A stretch of DNA of 64,000 nucleotides from Spinellus fusiger (Eukaryota; Mucoromycota; Mucoromycetes; Mucorales; Phycomycetaceae). The stretch spans positions 558,001 through 622,000 of the forward strand of contig JALLLS010000010.1 of the NCBI GenBank assembly GCA_025094145.1. The letters are read 5' to 3'. The notes beneath the pieces were generated by a model that ran no database searches, was not told where the DNA came from, and was given only the letters and a program-made list of their open reading frames with translations. This document shows positions 1 to 12,322 of this stretch, one piece after another. The translations under genes and the position numbers were made by a program. Each line of letters starts with the position of its first letter. The first letter of the stretch is position 1.

Positions 1-180
1 CTTGTTTGCTCGCTCATTCACTCAAGAAATACTGATGTGTCCGGCAAAAGAATATTGACTATCTATTTGTCTGCTCGAAATAAGGCTTATATGTCTGGTG
101 AAAGAATGTAACTGTTTTTTTTTTTTTTACAAATGGCTAACTGCTAAGGAGCTCATTTTTTTAAATATATAAGATTAAAT
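1..180. repeat. Dispersed repeat, copy A (cut by window edge)
   Basis: This segment is homologous to 56145-56350 in the same orientation. Shared blocks include TTGTCTGCTCGAAATAAGGC, a long T run, and GGCTAACTGCTAAGGAGCT, in the same order with small indels. It has no ORF and may continue left of the window. The two copies differ by many substitutions, so they are old. I do not recognise the family; it could be a transposon end or a non-autonomous element. Confidence 0.75.
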
Positions 181-3100
181 TTTATATTATCTGATATCCG
201 GGTAATTTATACTATAATAAATTCTTCTATAGATCTTTTAATATCATATATTGTTAATAATATACTTTAATATGCTTAAATGATAGTAGTGCTGATAATA
301 GTAAATAGGAAAAGTGTTTTTTTTCACAAAAGAAATCACATTGACATTATAGACAATCATGTTCTGGTAATATTAAATTTGATATTTGGCCATTATTACT
401 TATTCATACTGTTTTTTTTCTATTGTATTGAACGATTTTTTTCTAGTCTTCCATTACAAAGACTCTATATGTCTGTATAAATTGCCATTACATAAAGAGA
501 AGAGAGAGATGGCCAAGATACTTTTATCTGAGATATCTTTACAAATTTCTTTACTTGGTTTACCATAGACCCTTCAAAGAGCCCGTGTAACGACAGGAGA
601 AAGGCCCTGTTTAACCTCTAATGTGTTTTTTTTTGTATATAGGAAGCCTTTGCTAAGTGTTTTTCATTTTCTATCAAGAAAAAATTAATGTCAAGTCACA
701 TAGATACCATGCAGGACACACTCTAGAGAGAGAGAAGGGGTGTGTACAAAATGTATACCTCCTTGAGAAACTCTAAGATTTTCTTTCTCTTTTTGATCAA
801 AGAGACACGGGGTTAAAAAATAATAAAGCAGGAAACAGAGCATGCTATTTTAAATAAGTAAACAGCCCTTGAATGCTATAATTAAAAGCAATGTAAGATC
901 TAAGAGGTACGTAGGTCTCGAGAGAGATTGACTACCAACACAAAGACCGCACACAAAAGAGGGAATTGGGGGATGTACTTAACTGAGTAGTCTTTCTGCT
1001 AATTCAGAAAGAGTGATACCCGAGACCAAAGAGAATTCACCAACAATAGTGACAGAGACCAAAAGAGGGTATGTAACCTACAGTGTTACAGGGACGGATA
1101 AAGAGATAGTGATAAAATAGAGAAGGGGTGGAAGAATAGAAAGCACTGTTCGTTTCGATATTTAGAGCGACATGGCCCCACAATACGATTCAAAAGATAC
1201 CAAGGAAATTCGATGTTTATTAGAGAGGTCTATCCCAAGGTATATTTACACACTATCTTCAGTGGAATGCGAGTTCTATGTATTTAGCTATTTCGATATA
1301 TATTAATCAACGTCTCAGTAACTTCCGAGCCAACAGATAGACACTCCTGCCTATCATTAAAATGCCTTTTATAAAACATTATAGGAACTGAGAGATGTGA
1401 CAAGATGCCAGAATCGTACCAAAGCTTATGAGAAAAGGGATATACATATAAAGGAGGGTGAAAGTGGCAACAGAAAGAAATCACTTCAAGGTGGGAAAGT
1501 TGAGTGAACAAACATAATACCAATCAAGCAAATAAGATTTAAGTAAGATCTGATAAAACTTAAGGACTTAATGAGATGTCATCCTTTTTTATTATTTTGT
1601 TCTATTATGTCAATGCATACAGCATTTTTATCCTTTCTTCTAAACAGTACAATAAAAGGGGTTTTTAGCATTCCTGATCTCAGTTTTAGCATTCAACGTT
1701 TGAGTTTTCCTATTCTATAGTCAATTCTACTGCCAGAAAAGAGCTCATCACATTTCCCCCTTTCTTTTTCTTTCTTCCATTTTTGATTGATATGCAATAA
1801 ATCTGTCGAAGATCTTGATCTTGATTCTGATTCTGATATTGTCTAGTGTACTCCCAAGTGGCAAGCCTGAATTTTTGTTTAATTTTCTCAATTTGGATAT
1901 ACTTCAACTACTCCATTTGTTTTCCGAAATCACTCATCTTTTGCATTATCCCTTTCCAATGAAACTTCCAACAAGTCAACTACGCCATACCATCTCATTG
2001 TCTTTGTTCTATTAGTAGTTTGAAAACCCCACTAAAAATGGATATAAAAGAATACATCCACGGTCTACATGGATTGCTTAACGTGCAGAGGTCCATTGAA
2101 GCATCATAGATTTATAATACTATTTAAGAGAGTTTATTTTATCTATGAGTATAGCCATGTAGTCAAAACCTTCATTGTCTCTATACATGATGTTTTCCCT
2201 TGAACTTTTTTACTGTTCCCTCCTTTTTTCTCGTATAGATCAGGTGTATTAATATAAGTGATCGTTATCTTGTTACAAAATAATATAGGCAAGTACTAAA
2301 GGAGAAACGATTGTTACAGACTATTTCTAGAAGAAACAGAAGACTAAGAATAGGCTATAGCAGTAACACTAATAATAGTAACACTAATAACAACACTAAT
2401 AATAATAGTATGCTTTATAGCCACCCAATACTTAATTGATATTTGAATCAGCCTATACAGAATAGTATAGGTGTTTAAATGTACTAGAAAGTAGGACAGT
2501 TATAGGGGAGTACATCTGTGTCTACATGTGCATATGTATTTGTAGATAAAAAGGGCATTTTACTTATTCCCAATTATTACCCTTTATTAAGAACACTTTC
2601 TTTCTTTCTTTCTTTCTTTCTTTTAATAATAATAATAAAAAAAGAAATTATTATTATTCATGGTTTTATATAGAGAAATCCCATTAAAATAAAAGCCGAC
2701 TCAAACACGTGTTCTAATGTATAATTTATTTAAAATCGACAATACAAGCGGATACAAGCATGCATATTTACATGAGAAAGTCGATAGCCCCATAATTGAC
2801 TATCCTTTGCTCTCCTAAACTAATAATAGTTGACCCTTTTCCACATAAGATTAAATCAGAATTCGAGTCCTATTCACACTAAGGAAAATGCTATACACTC
2901 TTTGTTGTTTTTGTTGTTTGTTGTTACAACTAAATATACGATCATTTCAAATCATAGTATTATGATCTATACAAAGATCTAACAAATCTGCGCTCGCCAT
3001 CTTTCTTCGACATGTAAAATAATAGGCTACTCTAAACACCTTATTTGTAAAACAGTAGAGCTGTGTTGCTGTTACTACATTGTACAATTATTTTTCAGCT

Positions 3101-4772
3101 TCAAAATAGCATTTGTATGAATTGAATTTACAAAAATGGAGACATTTTTTTTTCTCCCAAACAATCGCATGTTATTTTCATACTGCATTTTTAGAGGGTG
3201 GAGTTTGAACAGGGAAAGGACTGCTTGTTCTAGCCAATCATCACGAACAATAATAAACAAAATAAACGCGAAAAATAAAATAAAAATAAACATAGCCATC
3301 CTTTGTCTTTCTTTTAGAATAAACGTTAATATACCCAAACTGTTTATATATATGTATGTATATATATGCATATATATAGTGTCTTTATTATTATGAACTA
3401 TGAATGGTTTGAGTCTATTTTAGTGTTTATCCTTGTTGATTATCAAGCAGCCCAATGATGATATACCTTAGCCAAATCAGATTCGCACTGAATTCTCTTT
3501 CTATAGATAAAAACAACCTTATGCCTTTCATTACTCAAACACTCGTTTCTATTTCCTTTTCTTTTTTTAGCAATGTTTTATTATAGAAAACATTGCTAAA
3601 AAAAGAAAAAGAAAAAGAGACAAGGCTGTTAAGTTGATAGGTATTAGTGCATGTTTTTTATTCATAGAAAGAGGAGGATGTTTGGATGATGATACTGATT
3701 GCTGAGCAGGAACTTTATTTCTGATGGCTGCTAATAATCAAAAGGAATAGTTTCTTGGACTGTGAGAAGAGTGGAAAGAGTGGAAATAGCAGGAATGATA
3801 AATAAAGTGAATATTGTATACCAAAAGTAATAACATAGTAAACCAAACAATCACCATTTATTTATTTCCCCCCTTTTCATCTATTGTAGTAGTAAAAAGA
3901 GGAAAACAAATAATGCTATTTATGAACGACTACTCATAGTATTTACAACTGAACTATAGAGATCGAAGTGTAACTTGTTTGTTTGCTCTCTCCGTGGTGG
4001 GATGATAGATGGGAGATGAGAGAGAGCCTTTTTCCCATTTTGTTCTTTTTTGTTCTCTTTCGTTCTAATTATACGGCATTTGTTCATGTTCTATGAGTAA
4101 GAATATAACAATGTGGAAATGATATTGGCGGTCTTCTCTAAAAGAGTTACAATATATCCAAATTCATACTAATCGTTGTTGTCCAGTGCCAATAAAAAGA
4201 CAAAATCATGAGCTTAAGAGCTACTAGATACAGTTTTGGATTGATTGAATTTCAGCATGAGAACAATATGAAAATGGGGGTTTTTTCTTTTCTTATATTC
4301 GATATTCTTTCCTATTCTATCATGTCCTTTTTTTGTCGACCTTTTTCTTTTTTCTTCCATCGGCAATTTATGATGCATACTAGTACGAATGCTGATTTGA
4401 AACAATTATATACTCCCCGAGAGACTGCATTTGAATGATCTATTAGTGAAACAGAGTGAATAGATACATTGTGAACATGAATAAGATTAAAAAAGAGAGA
4501 TATCTCTTAGTGTATAGAACAAAAAAGAACACAGTAGAATGGATAAGGACAAATGCAATAAACATAGATATGCCAATAATAGATATTTACATGTCAGTTG
4601 CTGCATTCCACTTTTGATACTATCATCAAATCCTGTCAATGTGTTATATTTTATTCTATAGTTCACAAATTACATACAGAAAGGAAGAAAAGGGAGTGCA
4701 ATGGATAACTAAGGATGAATTATTTACAGACAAAACAAGTAGACGATTGTAGCTAGAATCAAGAATACTGAG
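181..4772. other. Gene-poor AT-rich region
   Basis: No ORF here resembles a conserved protein, and no spliced model could be built. It contains simple repeats: TAACACTAATAA-type repeats near 2360-2410, a TTTC run near 2597-2622, and a near-palindrome near 3565-3605 (AGCAATGTTTTATTATAGAAAACATTGCT). Short open frames such as 1284-1523 and 3075-3371 are low-complexity and look like chance. Confidence 0.6.
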
Positions 4773-5594
4773 TTATACCAGTCCATCTCTTAATAAAGGA
4801 CTAGATTCTGACGATGAGGAATGCGTATAGGAATTAAGCAGGGGAAGATGAGAAGTGGACTGAAAGACCAGAGATGCATTGGATCGTGAAAAGAGATTCA
4901 CATGTTGTTGGATGTAAGAGACTAAATTTTGTTTAATCTTTGTTGCAGTTCTCCACTCTTCCCAGACCTCTGAACGAAGGGATTCAATGCGTTCTGATTT
5001 TACCCGGTGGACAGATTCCATTTTGTTAAGTACCATAAGAAGGACTTTACAGAGTCTGGAGAACTTGCGAAATGTGTTGGTGAGGTACCAATTGACTTGA
5101 CGAAGAAATGCTTTTGAGCCAAGACGGGGATCATGATGGAGGTTGGATGAGTCCAGTGAAGATATTTTTCCTTGGGGATGAATGGAGATACTAAATAATT
5201 TGAGTTCCTTGACGATGGATTTTGCTTGGTGTAAGCACCGAATAAACTCTATAAAACTATGATCATGCAAAGAGAGTCTTGAGGAAGAATAGGAAGGAGG
5301 GAGGGAAGAATTGATGGAGGTTTTAGAGATATTAGTGGTAGTAGAAGTGGTGGTGGTGGTGGTAGTGGTGGTGGTGGTAGTGGTAGTGGTGGTGGTGGTA
5401 GTAGTGGTAGTATTTCCAGCAGAAGTAGTGGTAGCAGCAGCAGAAGTGGCAGGACCAAACCCAGAATCAGAATCAGAACCAGAATCAAAGTCAAAAGAGG
5501 AGCCAAAGTGGACCTGAGTACGATAAGAGCGGGAAAGAGAAGCCCCCATAGATGGCAGACTAACTTTCTTGGTTGGAATCCTTATCTGGTTCAT
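4773..5594 (-). CDS. Unrecognised protein with Thr tract
   Basis: A single-exon ORF of 273 aa. I do not recognise its family. The N-terminal third is low complexity: Ser/Asp/Gly-rich, then a long Thr run encoded by a GTGGTGGTA-type repeat (about 5338-5412 on the plus strand). The C-terminal half (about residues 110-240) is non-repetitive and predicted helical, with regular Leu/Val spacing (VKELKLFSISIH, FRKFSRLCKVLLMVLNKME, RTATKIKQNLVSYIQQ). It ends in a Ser-rich tail. The ATG at 5594 follows a purine-rich leader and is the only in-frame start before the low-complexity part. Mixed composition with a non-repetitive C-terminal half argues for a real gene. It could be the C-terminal domain of a signalling scaffold, but I cannot name one. 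Confidence 0.6.
   Translation of the reverse strand: MNQIRIPTKKVSLPSMGASLSRSYRTQVHFGSSFDFDSGSDSDSGFGPATSAAATTTSAGNTTTTTTTTTTTTTTTTTTTTTTSTTTNISKTSINSSLPPSYSSSRLSLHDHSFIEFIRCLHQAKSIVKELKLFSISIHPQGKISSLDSSNLHHDPRLGSKAFLRQVNWYLTNTFRKFSRLCKVLLMVLNKMESVHRVKSERIESLRSEVWEEWRTATKIKQNLVSYIQQHVNLFSRSNASLVFQSTSHLPLLNSYTHSSSSESSPLLRDGLV
5338..5415. repeat. GTG/GTA trinucleotide-type repeat in coding sequence
   Basis: A run of GTGGTGGTA-like units on the plus strand. Read on the minus strand it encodes the Thr tract (ACC/ACT codons) of the 4773-5594 gene. The other frames are also open here, which produces shadow ORFs. Confidence 0.85.
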
Positions 5595-5868
5595 AGTCTA
5601 TAGGTCTATTGATTGGCTTGTCTATAGATAGAGGAAGAGAAAAGTGAAATGGAGAAAGAGAAAGAAAGAGAAAGAAAAAGACATGGAAAGAAAAAACTGC
5701 ATGCACAAATAGTGCACAGAAAAAAAGGGACAAGTGTGAGAATCACAAAGAACGATTTATAATTCTGGATTTCATCTTTCTTGTTTTGGTTGTGTTGTAA
5801 AATAGGCACTTAACTCAGTGCTAATTGTGGGTTTTTGATTTAAAATGTGCATTTATAACAAATGGATT

Positions 5869-7528
5869 CTATTTTATATCTTCTGAACTTTCGCTTGCCC
5901 TTGAGGAAATGGCAGAATCATAAATTGATGCATCTTCCTGAACAGTGGATTCTGGTTTGGATCCTGACCATCCCAGCACCGTCATGCGCCTTAATGCCTT
6001 TGTCCACCCACTTGTTGAGGCGGATTCTGTTGCTTTGGGAGAAGTCTCCCATGTGGAGATTGTGCTTCTTCTTGGACGGACCACAGGAGGCGCCTCATCA
6101 ATATTCAGCACATCCAACAACTGATGATCGATGATTTTTAGCAGTATTTTATTCATGTAGAGTGCAAGTGCCTTATTAGCTTCTTGCAGTGCTTTGACTT
6201 CCTCTGTGAGTTCTAAGCATAAGAGTGAGTTTATTTTTATTATTTTTATTACTATTTTTATTTTTATTATTATTTTTATTATTATTATTATTATTACTAT
6301 TACTATTACTATTACTATTACTATTACTATTATTATTATTGGTGTGCTTACTTCTTATACTCAGGTCACTCTCCCATTGTCCCTCACCCACTTTGTTGAG
6401 TTCAGCTGCTAGACTGGTAGGAGAGGGCACAAAGGGATGTTCTTGTTGGGTAGGATGGACATTCTGCAAGTAGGAGGAGATGAGCAAGATGATCTTCGGA
6501 GAATGGCTTACCATGAACATCTCTCCTGTCAGTGTTCTCTCATGCAGCAACATCTGGTAGCTCTCATTGTCCTCCATAAGAGAGGCGTTGAGTTCTTTTA
6601 CACCGCTGATTTCTTCTTCTAACCCTGCAATTCGGCATGTCTGCTCTTCCATTGTGGCCATGGCTTTACAGGCAACTCTCTTTTCATGCTGTAACTCCAT
6701 ATTTAAGTCCAGAATAACTTTTTCCTGAGTACGGATTTTGGCATCCTGACAAGTGAGTAGGGTTGGCCTACCCTCAAGCCCAAGTCGTCCACTGCCGCAT
6801 GTTTCACAATCTGCTCTAGAAACGTGAGCCTTCCCTTCCAAGTGCCTTTCACCTGTCTTACTTATCACTTGGCGCTTGTCCCATATATTGGAGGCGGTTG
6901 CACTGCGGGTTCTCCTTGGCGGTGGGTCCATGGATAATTTGCGCTTTACCTCATTACACAAATCAATTTCCCTCTGCTGCCATAAAAGTCGGTCTTTTTC
7001 ATGGTTCTTTAACTATTCCAGGGGGAAAGAATGAGCCAAGGATATTTCCCTTTCATTATGAGAATTTACCTCTGTTTCTAGCCTTTTTTCGGTTTCCTTC
7101 TTTAGCCGTGTTAATGATTGAACCTCTTTACTGACATGCGCAGTCTCTTTCTCTTGTGCATAGAGTTGTGACTCTAGCCTCTCCTGGACCTTTCTGCTGT
7201 CCTGCAGCTCTTCCTTTAAGAGAGAGACTGTCTATTCAGTCATAAGAATGCATAAGTGGAGTTCTTGTGCTTTAATGAAGAGAGAAGCTTGTTTTTTTAT
7301 TTTGTTTTGTTTTTAATTACTTTTCGCAGATAGCCTGTCTCCTTGTAGAGAGCATAGTATTCATCGCGGTGGGTCTGCATCTGCACCCTATGTTCCTGCT
7401 GGCCATTAGTGCTGTTTCTTTCATGGGAAAGGGATACTTGCTATGATGGTGTCATTGTGTATCTTTGGTGCCTGGTCCTCAAGCACTCGAAGGATATCAA
7501 AAAGAGTTAAAGAAGGCGAAAGTGTCAT
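5869..7528 (-). CDS. Coiled-coil protein of the fungal septation-associated (Usp1-like) type
   Basis: Spliced model: exons 7528-7321, 7231-7070, 7012-6512, 6463-6352 and 6212-5869, with a frame break or a 46-nt intron (7486-7441) inside the first. The protein is about 426 aa, mostly coiled coil (LKEELQDSRKVQERLESQLY, LKKETEKRLETE, NMELQHEKRVACKAMATM). Two motifs decide the family: DNESYQMLLHERTLTGEMF and, later, LTEEVKALQEANKALALYMNK. These are typical of fungal proteins annotated as up-regulated during septation. That name is from memory of the family; function here is inference. The fourth intron (6351-6213) holds an ATT/ACT trinucleotide array. The N-terminus DILRVLEDQAPKIHND looks coding but lies in another frame from exon 1's remainder (see findings). 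Confidence 0.7.
6230..6345. repeat. ATT/ACT trinucleotide array inside an intron
   Basis: A run of ATT and ACT units lying wholly within the fourth intron (6351-6213) of the coiled-coil gene. In the unspliced frame it reads as poly-Asn/Ser, which is not part of the protein. Confidence 0.85.
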
Positions 7529-7688
7529 GATGGAAAGAAAGAAGAGAGTGCGACAAACTGCAGTGAGTTTGCTTGAAATACAAAGCTACCTTGGCCATAA
7601 AAGGGGAAAAGAACTGGCTTATGGCTAATGAATTAGTGTAAATATGAGTAGTGGCGTGTATTCTTTTGGGTATAAATATATTTGTATT

Positions 7689-7727
<39 letters not shown>

Positions 7728-8382
7728 ATGTGCGTGCGTATCAGTGTAGTTGCGTGTGCCTATAGTGTGTGTGTGTCAATGTACAAGTGGGCGAATGGGC
7801 GAATGTACAGGTGGGCGAATGGGCGAATGCGTTGGGGTGCGTGTTTCTCCATCTATACATATATAGACCTAGGAATCCACGTAGACACCAACACCCTCAC
7901 TCGACACCTTTTCTTCCCTTCCCACAAAAGAGTAAGGAGAATGGGTCTATGCTTGTACATCCTCTACTTCTTCTCCCCCTCTTTTCCAAAGTCATTGGGT
8001 GAATTGCATGGGATTGCAGTTGAACCATGCACACTGGACGCATTGTACATAATAATGAAATGGAAGTCTCTCTCTATTCTTAACCCTCTGTTATCATCTA
8101 CCCCTTGATCTCGTGTTCTATAGTGTTGCACACTTCTTTATAAAAATAAAGAGGAATCGTCATCAGTTCCTAGTCCTTCAGCCTTTCTCTAAATAGACAT
8201 ATCTTCCAAATGAGTGCATCAAGGAGGTCTGTGATCATTCTCTTTATTTTGTGTAAATCACATTTTGTCTATGGCTATTTCTATTCTAACAAAATAATAA
8301 CAAACGAGGATCAAAAGACGCTTACGTCAGATCATTCGTATGGAAGCGTATTTATTGTCTGAATTCCTCTTTCTCTCTTCTA
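7529..8382. other. Intergenic region with TA/TG and 24-bp tandem repeats
   Basis: Lies between the 5' end of the coiled-coil gene and the 3' end of TIM10. It holds a (TA)n(TG)n microsatellite (7686-7730) and two perfect-but-one copies of a 24-bp unit, GTACARGTGGGCGAATGGGCGAAT (7781-7828). ORFs here are repeat-derived. No gene seen. Confidence 0.6.
7781..7828. repeat. 24-bp tandem repeat, two copies
   Basis: Units 7781-7804 and 7805-7828 differ at one base. Each contains GGGCGAAT twice. Confidence 0.85.
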
Positions 8383-8740
8383 TTATTGAGGCTGCTGTCC
8401 CATTTGCTGCATCTTCAAGCCAACCAGAGTATTCACCTCAAAGAACTTGGCTACACATGCATCCACACACACAGTCTCTGTCTGGCTCAGTTCTCCTTGT
8501 TCGTACTGGATAGGAACACATTTCTTATGGCAGGAGTTGGCAATACTATTCTTTACGTATAAGCATAGATACGTAGATAGAATAGATAGACACATAGACA
8601 CTTCGATACATATAAAAGAGACTTGGTATAACTTACCGGTTATAAAGACCTGTCACCATCTCCAACTCTTGCTCGGCCATGGCAATATTCTGAGGGTTTA
8701 TGGCCTGCTGTCCTTGTGCATTTTTACCAAAGAATGACAT
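8383..8740 (-). CDS. TIM10: Mitochondrial import inner membrane translocase subunit Tim10
   Basis: Small Tim chaperone of the mitochondrial intermembrane space, which with Tim9 escorts hydrophobic precursors to the TIM22 complex. Two exons, 8740-8637 and 8545-8383, give 88 aa, the usual family length. The N-terminus (MSFFGKNAQG, then NPQNIAMAEQELEMVTGLYNR) matches Tim10. The twin CX3C motif is present: CHKKC and CVDAC, separated by 16 residues (about residues 40 and 60). The acceptor was set at AATAG (8546-8550) because it alone restores NRIANSCHKKC with the family spacing. The gene diverges from MPP10; the start codons are 472 bp apart with a G-rich tandem repeat between them. Confidence 0.95.
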
Positions 8741-8980
8741 TGTAATAAAGGGAAGACCATTGGATGTGCTTGTTTTTTTTAATACCATGAATCGCAAGTC
8801 ACATTTTCAACCTATGAGCTGACGTTGATTGTACTGCTTTGATGGACTTGGAAGACATTTCATCCTTCTTTCTGTCTTTTTATATCAATGTTGGAATAGA
8901 ACCAGATTTCTTCCTCTTTCTATGGATTCACTCATCAACATACTCACCAATAAAAGCATAAACTAGACTTCAATGACATA

Positions 8981-9033
8981 GGAGGCAGGAGGCGGGAGGC
9001 AGGAGGCAGAAGGCAGGAGGCAGGAGAGGGGGA
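8981..9033. repeat. GGAGGCA heptamer array in the TIM10-MPP10 divergent promoter
   Basis: About seven imperfect copies of GGAGGCA (variants GGCGGGA, GAAGGCA) ending in a G5 run. All guanines are on the plus strand, with many closely spaced GG/GGG runs. It lies between two divergent housekeeping genes, so it may influence both; that is inference. Confidence 0.8.
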
Positions 9034-9212
9034 GTCAACTCTCTTGTCTACTGCCGAGGACTGTGTTCTGCTAAAATGAAATCAAGCAGTGTCAGTGTGA
9101 CACCCTAATAATAGAGTCACACCTACTCTGTCTCTTTGGGAGAGAAAGTAACAACAACAACAAAGCGTCTCCTCTCCCTCTCCATCTTGACGCTGTGTGT
9201 GGCATCCTACCG

Positions 9213-11422
9213 ATGACTGTCAAAAGAACCCCCCTGAACGCTTATCAACAATTCCTCAAGACAGTAGTAGACAAACCGCAAGTGTTCTTTGTGTCTGATC
9301 CCAAGATCACCACAAAGGCACTACAGTCAGCCAAGTATTTCTATGATACGGGTACTTTTTCTTTCTTTTTTCTTCTTCTTCTCATGGTTAGAACTGGAAT
9401 CCACTGATAAAGAAGTTGTCTATGTTCTTATACAGCCAAATTGACCGAGGAACAAGAGTTCTCGCCATTCGCAGAGTTGTTGACAGAAGGATTAGACAAT
9501 GACCAGATCTGGGAAGAAATTGCTATTCAAAACGAACCCTTTTTGAACTACTGCAAGACTACAATTAAATCATTTAAAAAGATAGAAAAGGAAATAGCTG
9601 TTTCCTTTGAAGAAAGTGATCAAGGAAGTGTATCTGGTCAATCGATGGAATTAGAGGAGGAAGAGGAGGAAGAAGAGGAGGAAGAAGAGGAGGAAGAGGA
9701 GGAGGAAGAAGAGGAAGAAGAGGAGGAAGAGGAGGAAGAAGAGGAGGACGATGTTGATATGCTCGAGGCAGAAGAAGAAGAGAAACACACTACAAAGTCA
9801 AAAAGGTAATGACTTCTCTATTTCTCCCATTAATGCATAATTTACTAGTCATGTAAAGACCTCTGAAGTGGATGATGACTTTTTCAACTTGGCCCAATTC
9901 AATGAATGGACAGAAAAACAAGAGCAATTCGATATGAGAACCAACTCTGAGGAGGAGGAGGAAGACGATGAAGATGCTATTGATTTCGACAATGATTTAG
10001 ACGCCATGGAAGATAGCGAGGAAGGAGAGGAAGACGATGAAGATGCAGGAGGTGGGATGGAGGGGCAAAAACATCATTGACTAATGACTGTGGCTTACCA
10101 GATATCACCTACAAGGACTTTTTTGAAGCACCATCAAAACCACGCCAGAAACCTACAACTAAGAAAGTTAAATTTGCATCAGAAGATTTTGAAGAAGAGT
10201 TAAAAGATGATGATGAAGAAGACGACGAAGACGATATCTTTGGTGAAGAAGACGAAAAAGACAAAGACGACGAAGAAAAGCAGGGTGGAAAAGCAAAGGA
10301 TCTGTTTGCAGAAGACGAAGACGAAGAAGACAACCAAAAATCATCTCATCAGAAGCGTATGGACACAGTAAAAGCACAAATTGACCAGTTCGAACAAGAG
10401 AATGTTGGAGACCGTCATTGGACACTCAAGGGAGAAAGTTCAGCAAAGGCACGACCACTGAACAGTTTGTTAGAAGAAGACCTTGAATTCGATCACTCTG
10501 TCAAGGTAACCGCTGAAATGTGTACTAAAAACAAGGAAGAGACATCTTATGTTCTTTACTAGCCTGTACCAGTCATTACACAAGAATCAACAAATGAATT
10601 AGAGGATCTCATTAAGAAGCGTATTTTAGATGTAAGACCTCTCTTTTCATAAGCAGAAATATTAATACCAGTGTCTCTACAGAATAAGTTTGATGATGTT
10701 GAGCGTAAAGCAGATCCCACAGCACGACCCTTCCTTCCATCCAAACGAGTAGAACTCATTGACGAACGATCCAAGAAATCACTTGCTGAACTGTATGAAG
10801 ATGATTATATGAAAAAGAAAAACAATGACACTACCAATGAAAAAGACATGGCACTAGAAAAGGAACACGAGGAAATATCTGCCATGTTCCAAACTCTGTG
10901 TTCTAAGCTAGACGCTCTTAGTAACTTCCACTTTACACCCAAGGCAGTAAGTCTAACATGATATAACACTCATTAATCCATATAGCCTAAACCAGAAATT
11001 ACAGTGGTTAGCAATGCTGCGGCCATTAGTATGGAGGAGGTCATACCTGTCAATGTTTCCGATGCTACACTATTAGCACCTGAAGAAGTATATGATAAGA
11101 AGTGCAGTGTCATCAAGAGTTCAACAGAAATGGAACAAGATGAACGCAGACGTGCAAGAGCACTCAAGAAGAAGTTGAATAAGAAGGAGAAGGAAATGAA
11201 GGAGAAGGAAATGAAACTTCTTCACAAGACCAATCCTAGCATTGGTAGTAGACAGGCCAAGACAAAGGCTGTTAAAGAACTGCTGGGTCAAAAGGTAAGT
11301 TTTCTTAAGTCACACAGTTTGCTCATTCCAATTTATTATAGAATATTACTGTCATTAACAAAGATGGCAAAAAAATTAGTACTAAAGCCAAGCCTGTATC
11401 CTCCACCTCTTTAAAGACATAG
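9213..11422 (+). CDS. MPP10: U3 small nucleolar RNP protein Mpp10
   Basis: Nucleolar component of the small-subunit processome, acting with Imp3/Imp4 on U3 snoRNA and pre-18S rRNA. Eight exons: 9213-9351, 9436-9805, 9849-10051, 10102-10505, 10563-10631, 10683-10946, 10986-11294 and 11342-11422. They total 612 aa. Evidence: a long Glu-rich acidic tract (about residues 118-155), then DITYKDFFEAP, LNSLLEEDLEFDHS, TNELEDLIKKRILD, KRVELIDERSKKSLAELYEDDY and FTPKAPKPEI, the conserved Mpp10 blocks. A basic coiled region (RRRARALKKKLNKKEKEM) precedes the C-terminus. The third intron (10052-10101) carries CTAAT near the acceptor as a possible branch site. Unspliced reading breaks the protein at DAGG, so splicing there is needed. 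AATAAA follows the stop closely. Confidence 0.95.
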
Positions 11423-12322
11423 ATTAATAAAATAGGTAATTGTACCTTGTATAGCCATACTCTTTTAATGGAAAGGCCCAAGCAATGGGATAAAAAGATA
11501 GGTTTGTCTTACTCTAGGACTATAATAAGATAATGAGATGTTGAGATGTTGAGATAGTGGTAACAAGACATCATAACAATCTAATAATAGTATTGTGCCA
11601 TGATGATAGTGATGGTGATAATAATAGTGATAACAGTATAGCAACATAACAACATAGCAACATAATAAAACAATAAAACAGCATAACAACATAATAAAAC
11701 AACATAACAACATAACAACATAATAAATTATTAAATTATTAAATTATTAAAAATAACATTAAAGTAGTCTATTAAAATAAAAAAAGAGCTCACCCTCATA
11801 GTGAGTATAGCTTATTTTCTAGTACACCCACTTCACTAGAAAAAGACATGCTGTTTACATCAGAAAAAGGCTATTTTCTCATGTATTTTGCTTTTGCTTT
11901 TGCTTTGTAATTTTTTATTATCTTAAAAATAGTCCTGTTTTGGCATATTTTGTTAATCAAACAACAATAAGGATAGATCATAAACAATAAAGAGTATAAA
12001 CAATAGAGTATATAGACAATAGAAGCATAGACTAGGACAAGGAATAAATGAGGAAGCATAATGAAACATACAGAATAGCTTTTACATGATAAGAATTAAC
12101 AGAATTTATACAGGAGGGATGAGAGAAATGAGCAATGTATATTTGTACACAGAGAAAGAAGAGAAATGAATCAAGACATCTCCTTTACTCTTACGATGGC
12201 TACTGACGTCTCAAGAATAACAACGAGAACATAAATAGGAGTCATGGTCATAGGAGAAAATGCCTGAAAAGTGGTGTGCTGTTTCTTATTCACAGAGACA
12301 GACTTGGACGCAGAGGGAGATA
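11423..12322. other. Convergent intergenic region with AACAACATA repeats
   Basis: Lies between the 3' ends of MPP10 (+) and the 12323-13072 gene (-). About 11640-11755 is an irregular array of AACAACATA/AACATAATA units passing into ATTAA repeats. No coding sequence supported. Confidence 0.6.

Noticed and set aside
2855..2885. T-loop-like ATTCGAGTCC
   Set aside because: No anticodon or acceptor stem can be paired around it.
3565..3605. Perfect-looking inverted repeat (AGCAATGTT ... AACATTGCT) considered as terminator or small RNA
   Set aside because: Isolated hairpin with no neighbouring gene, and AT-rich palindromes are frequent here; no function can be supported.
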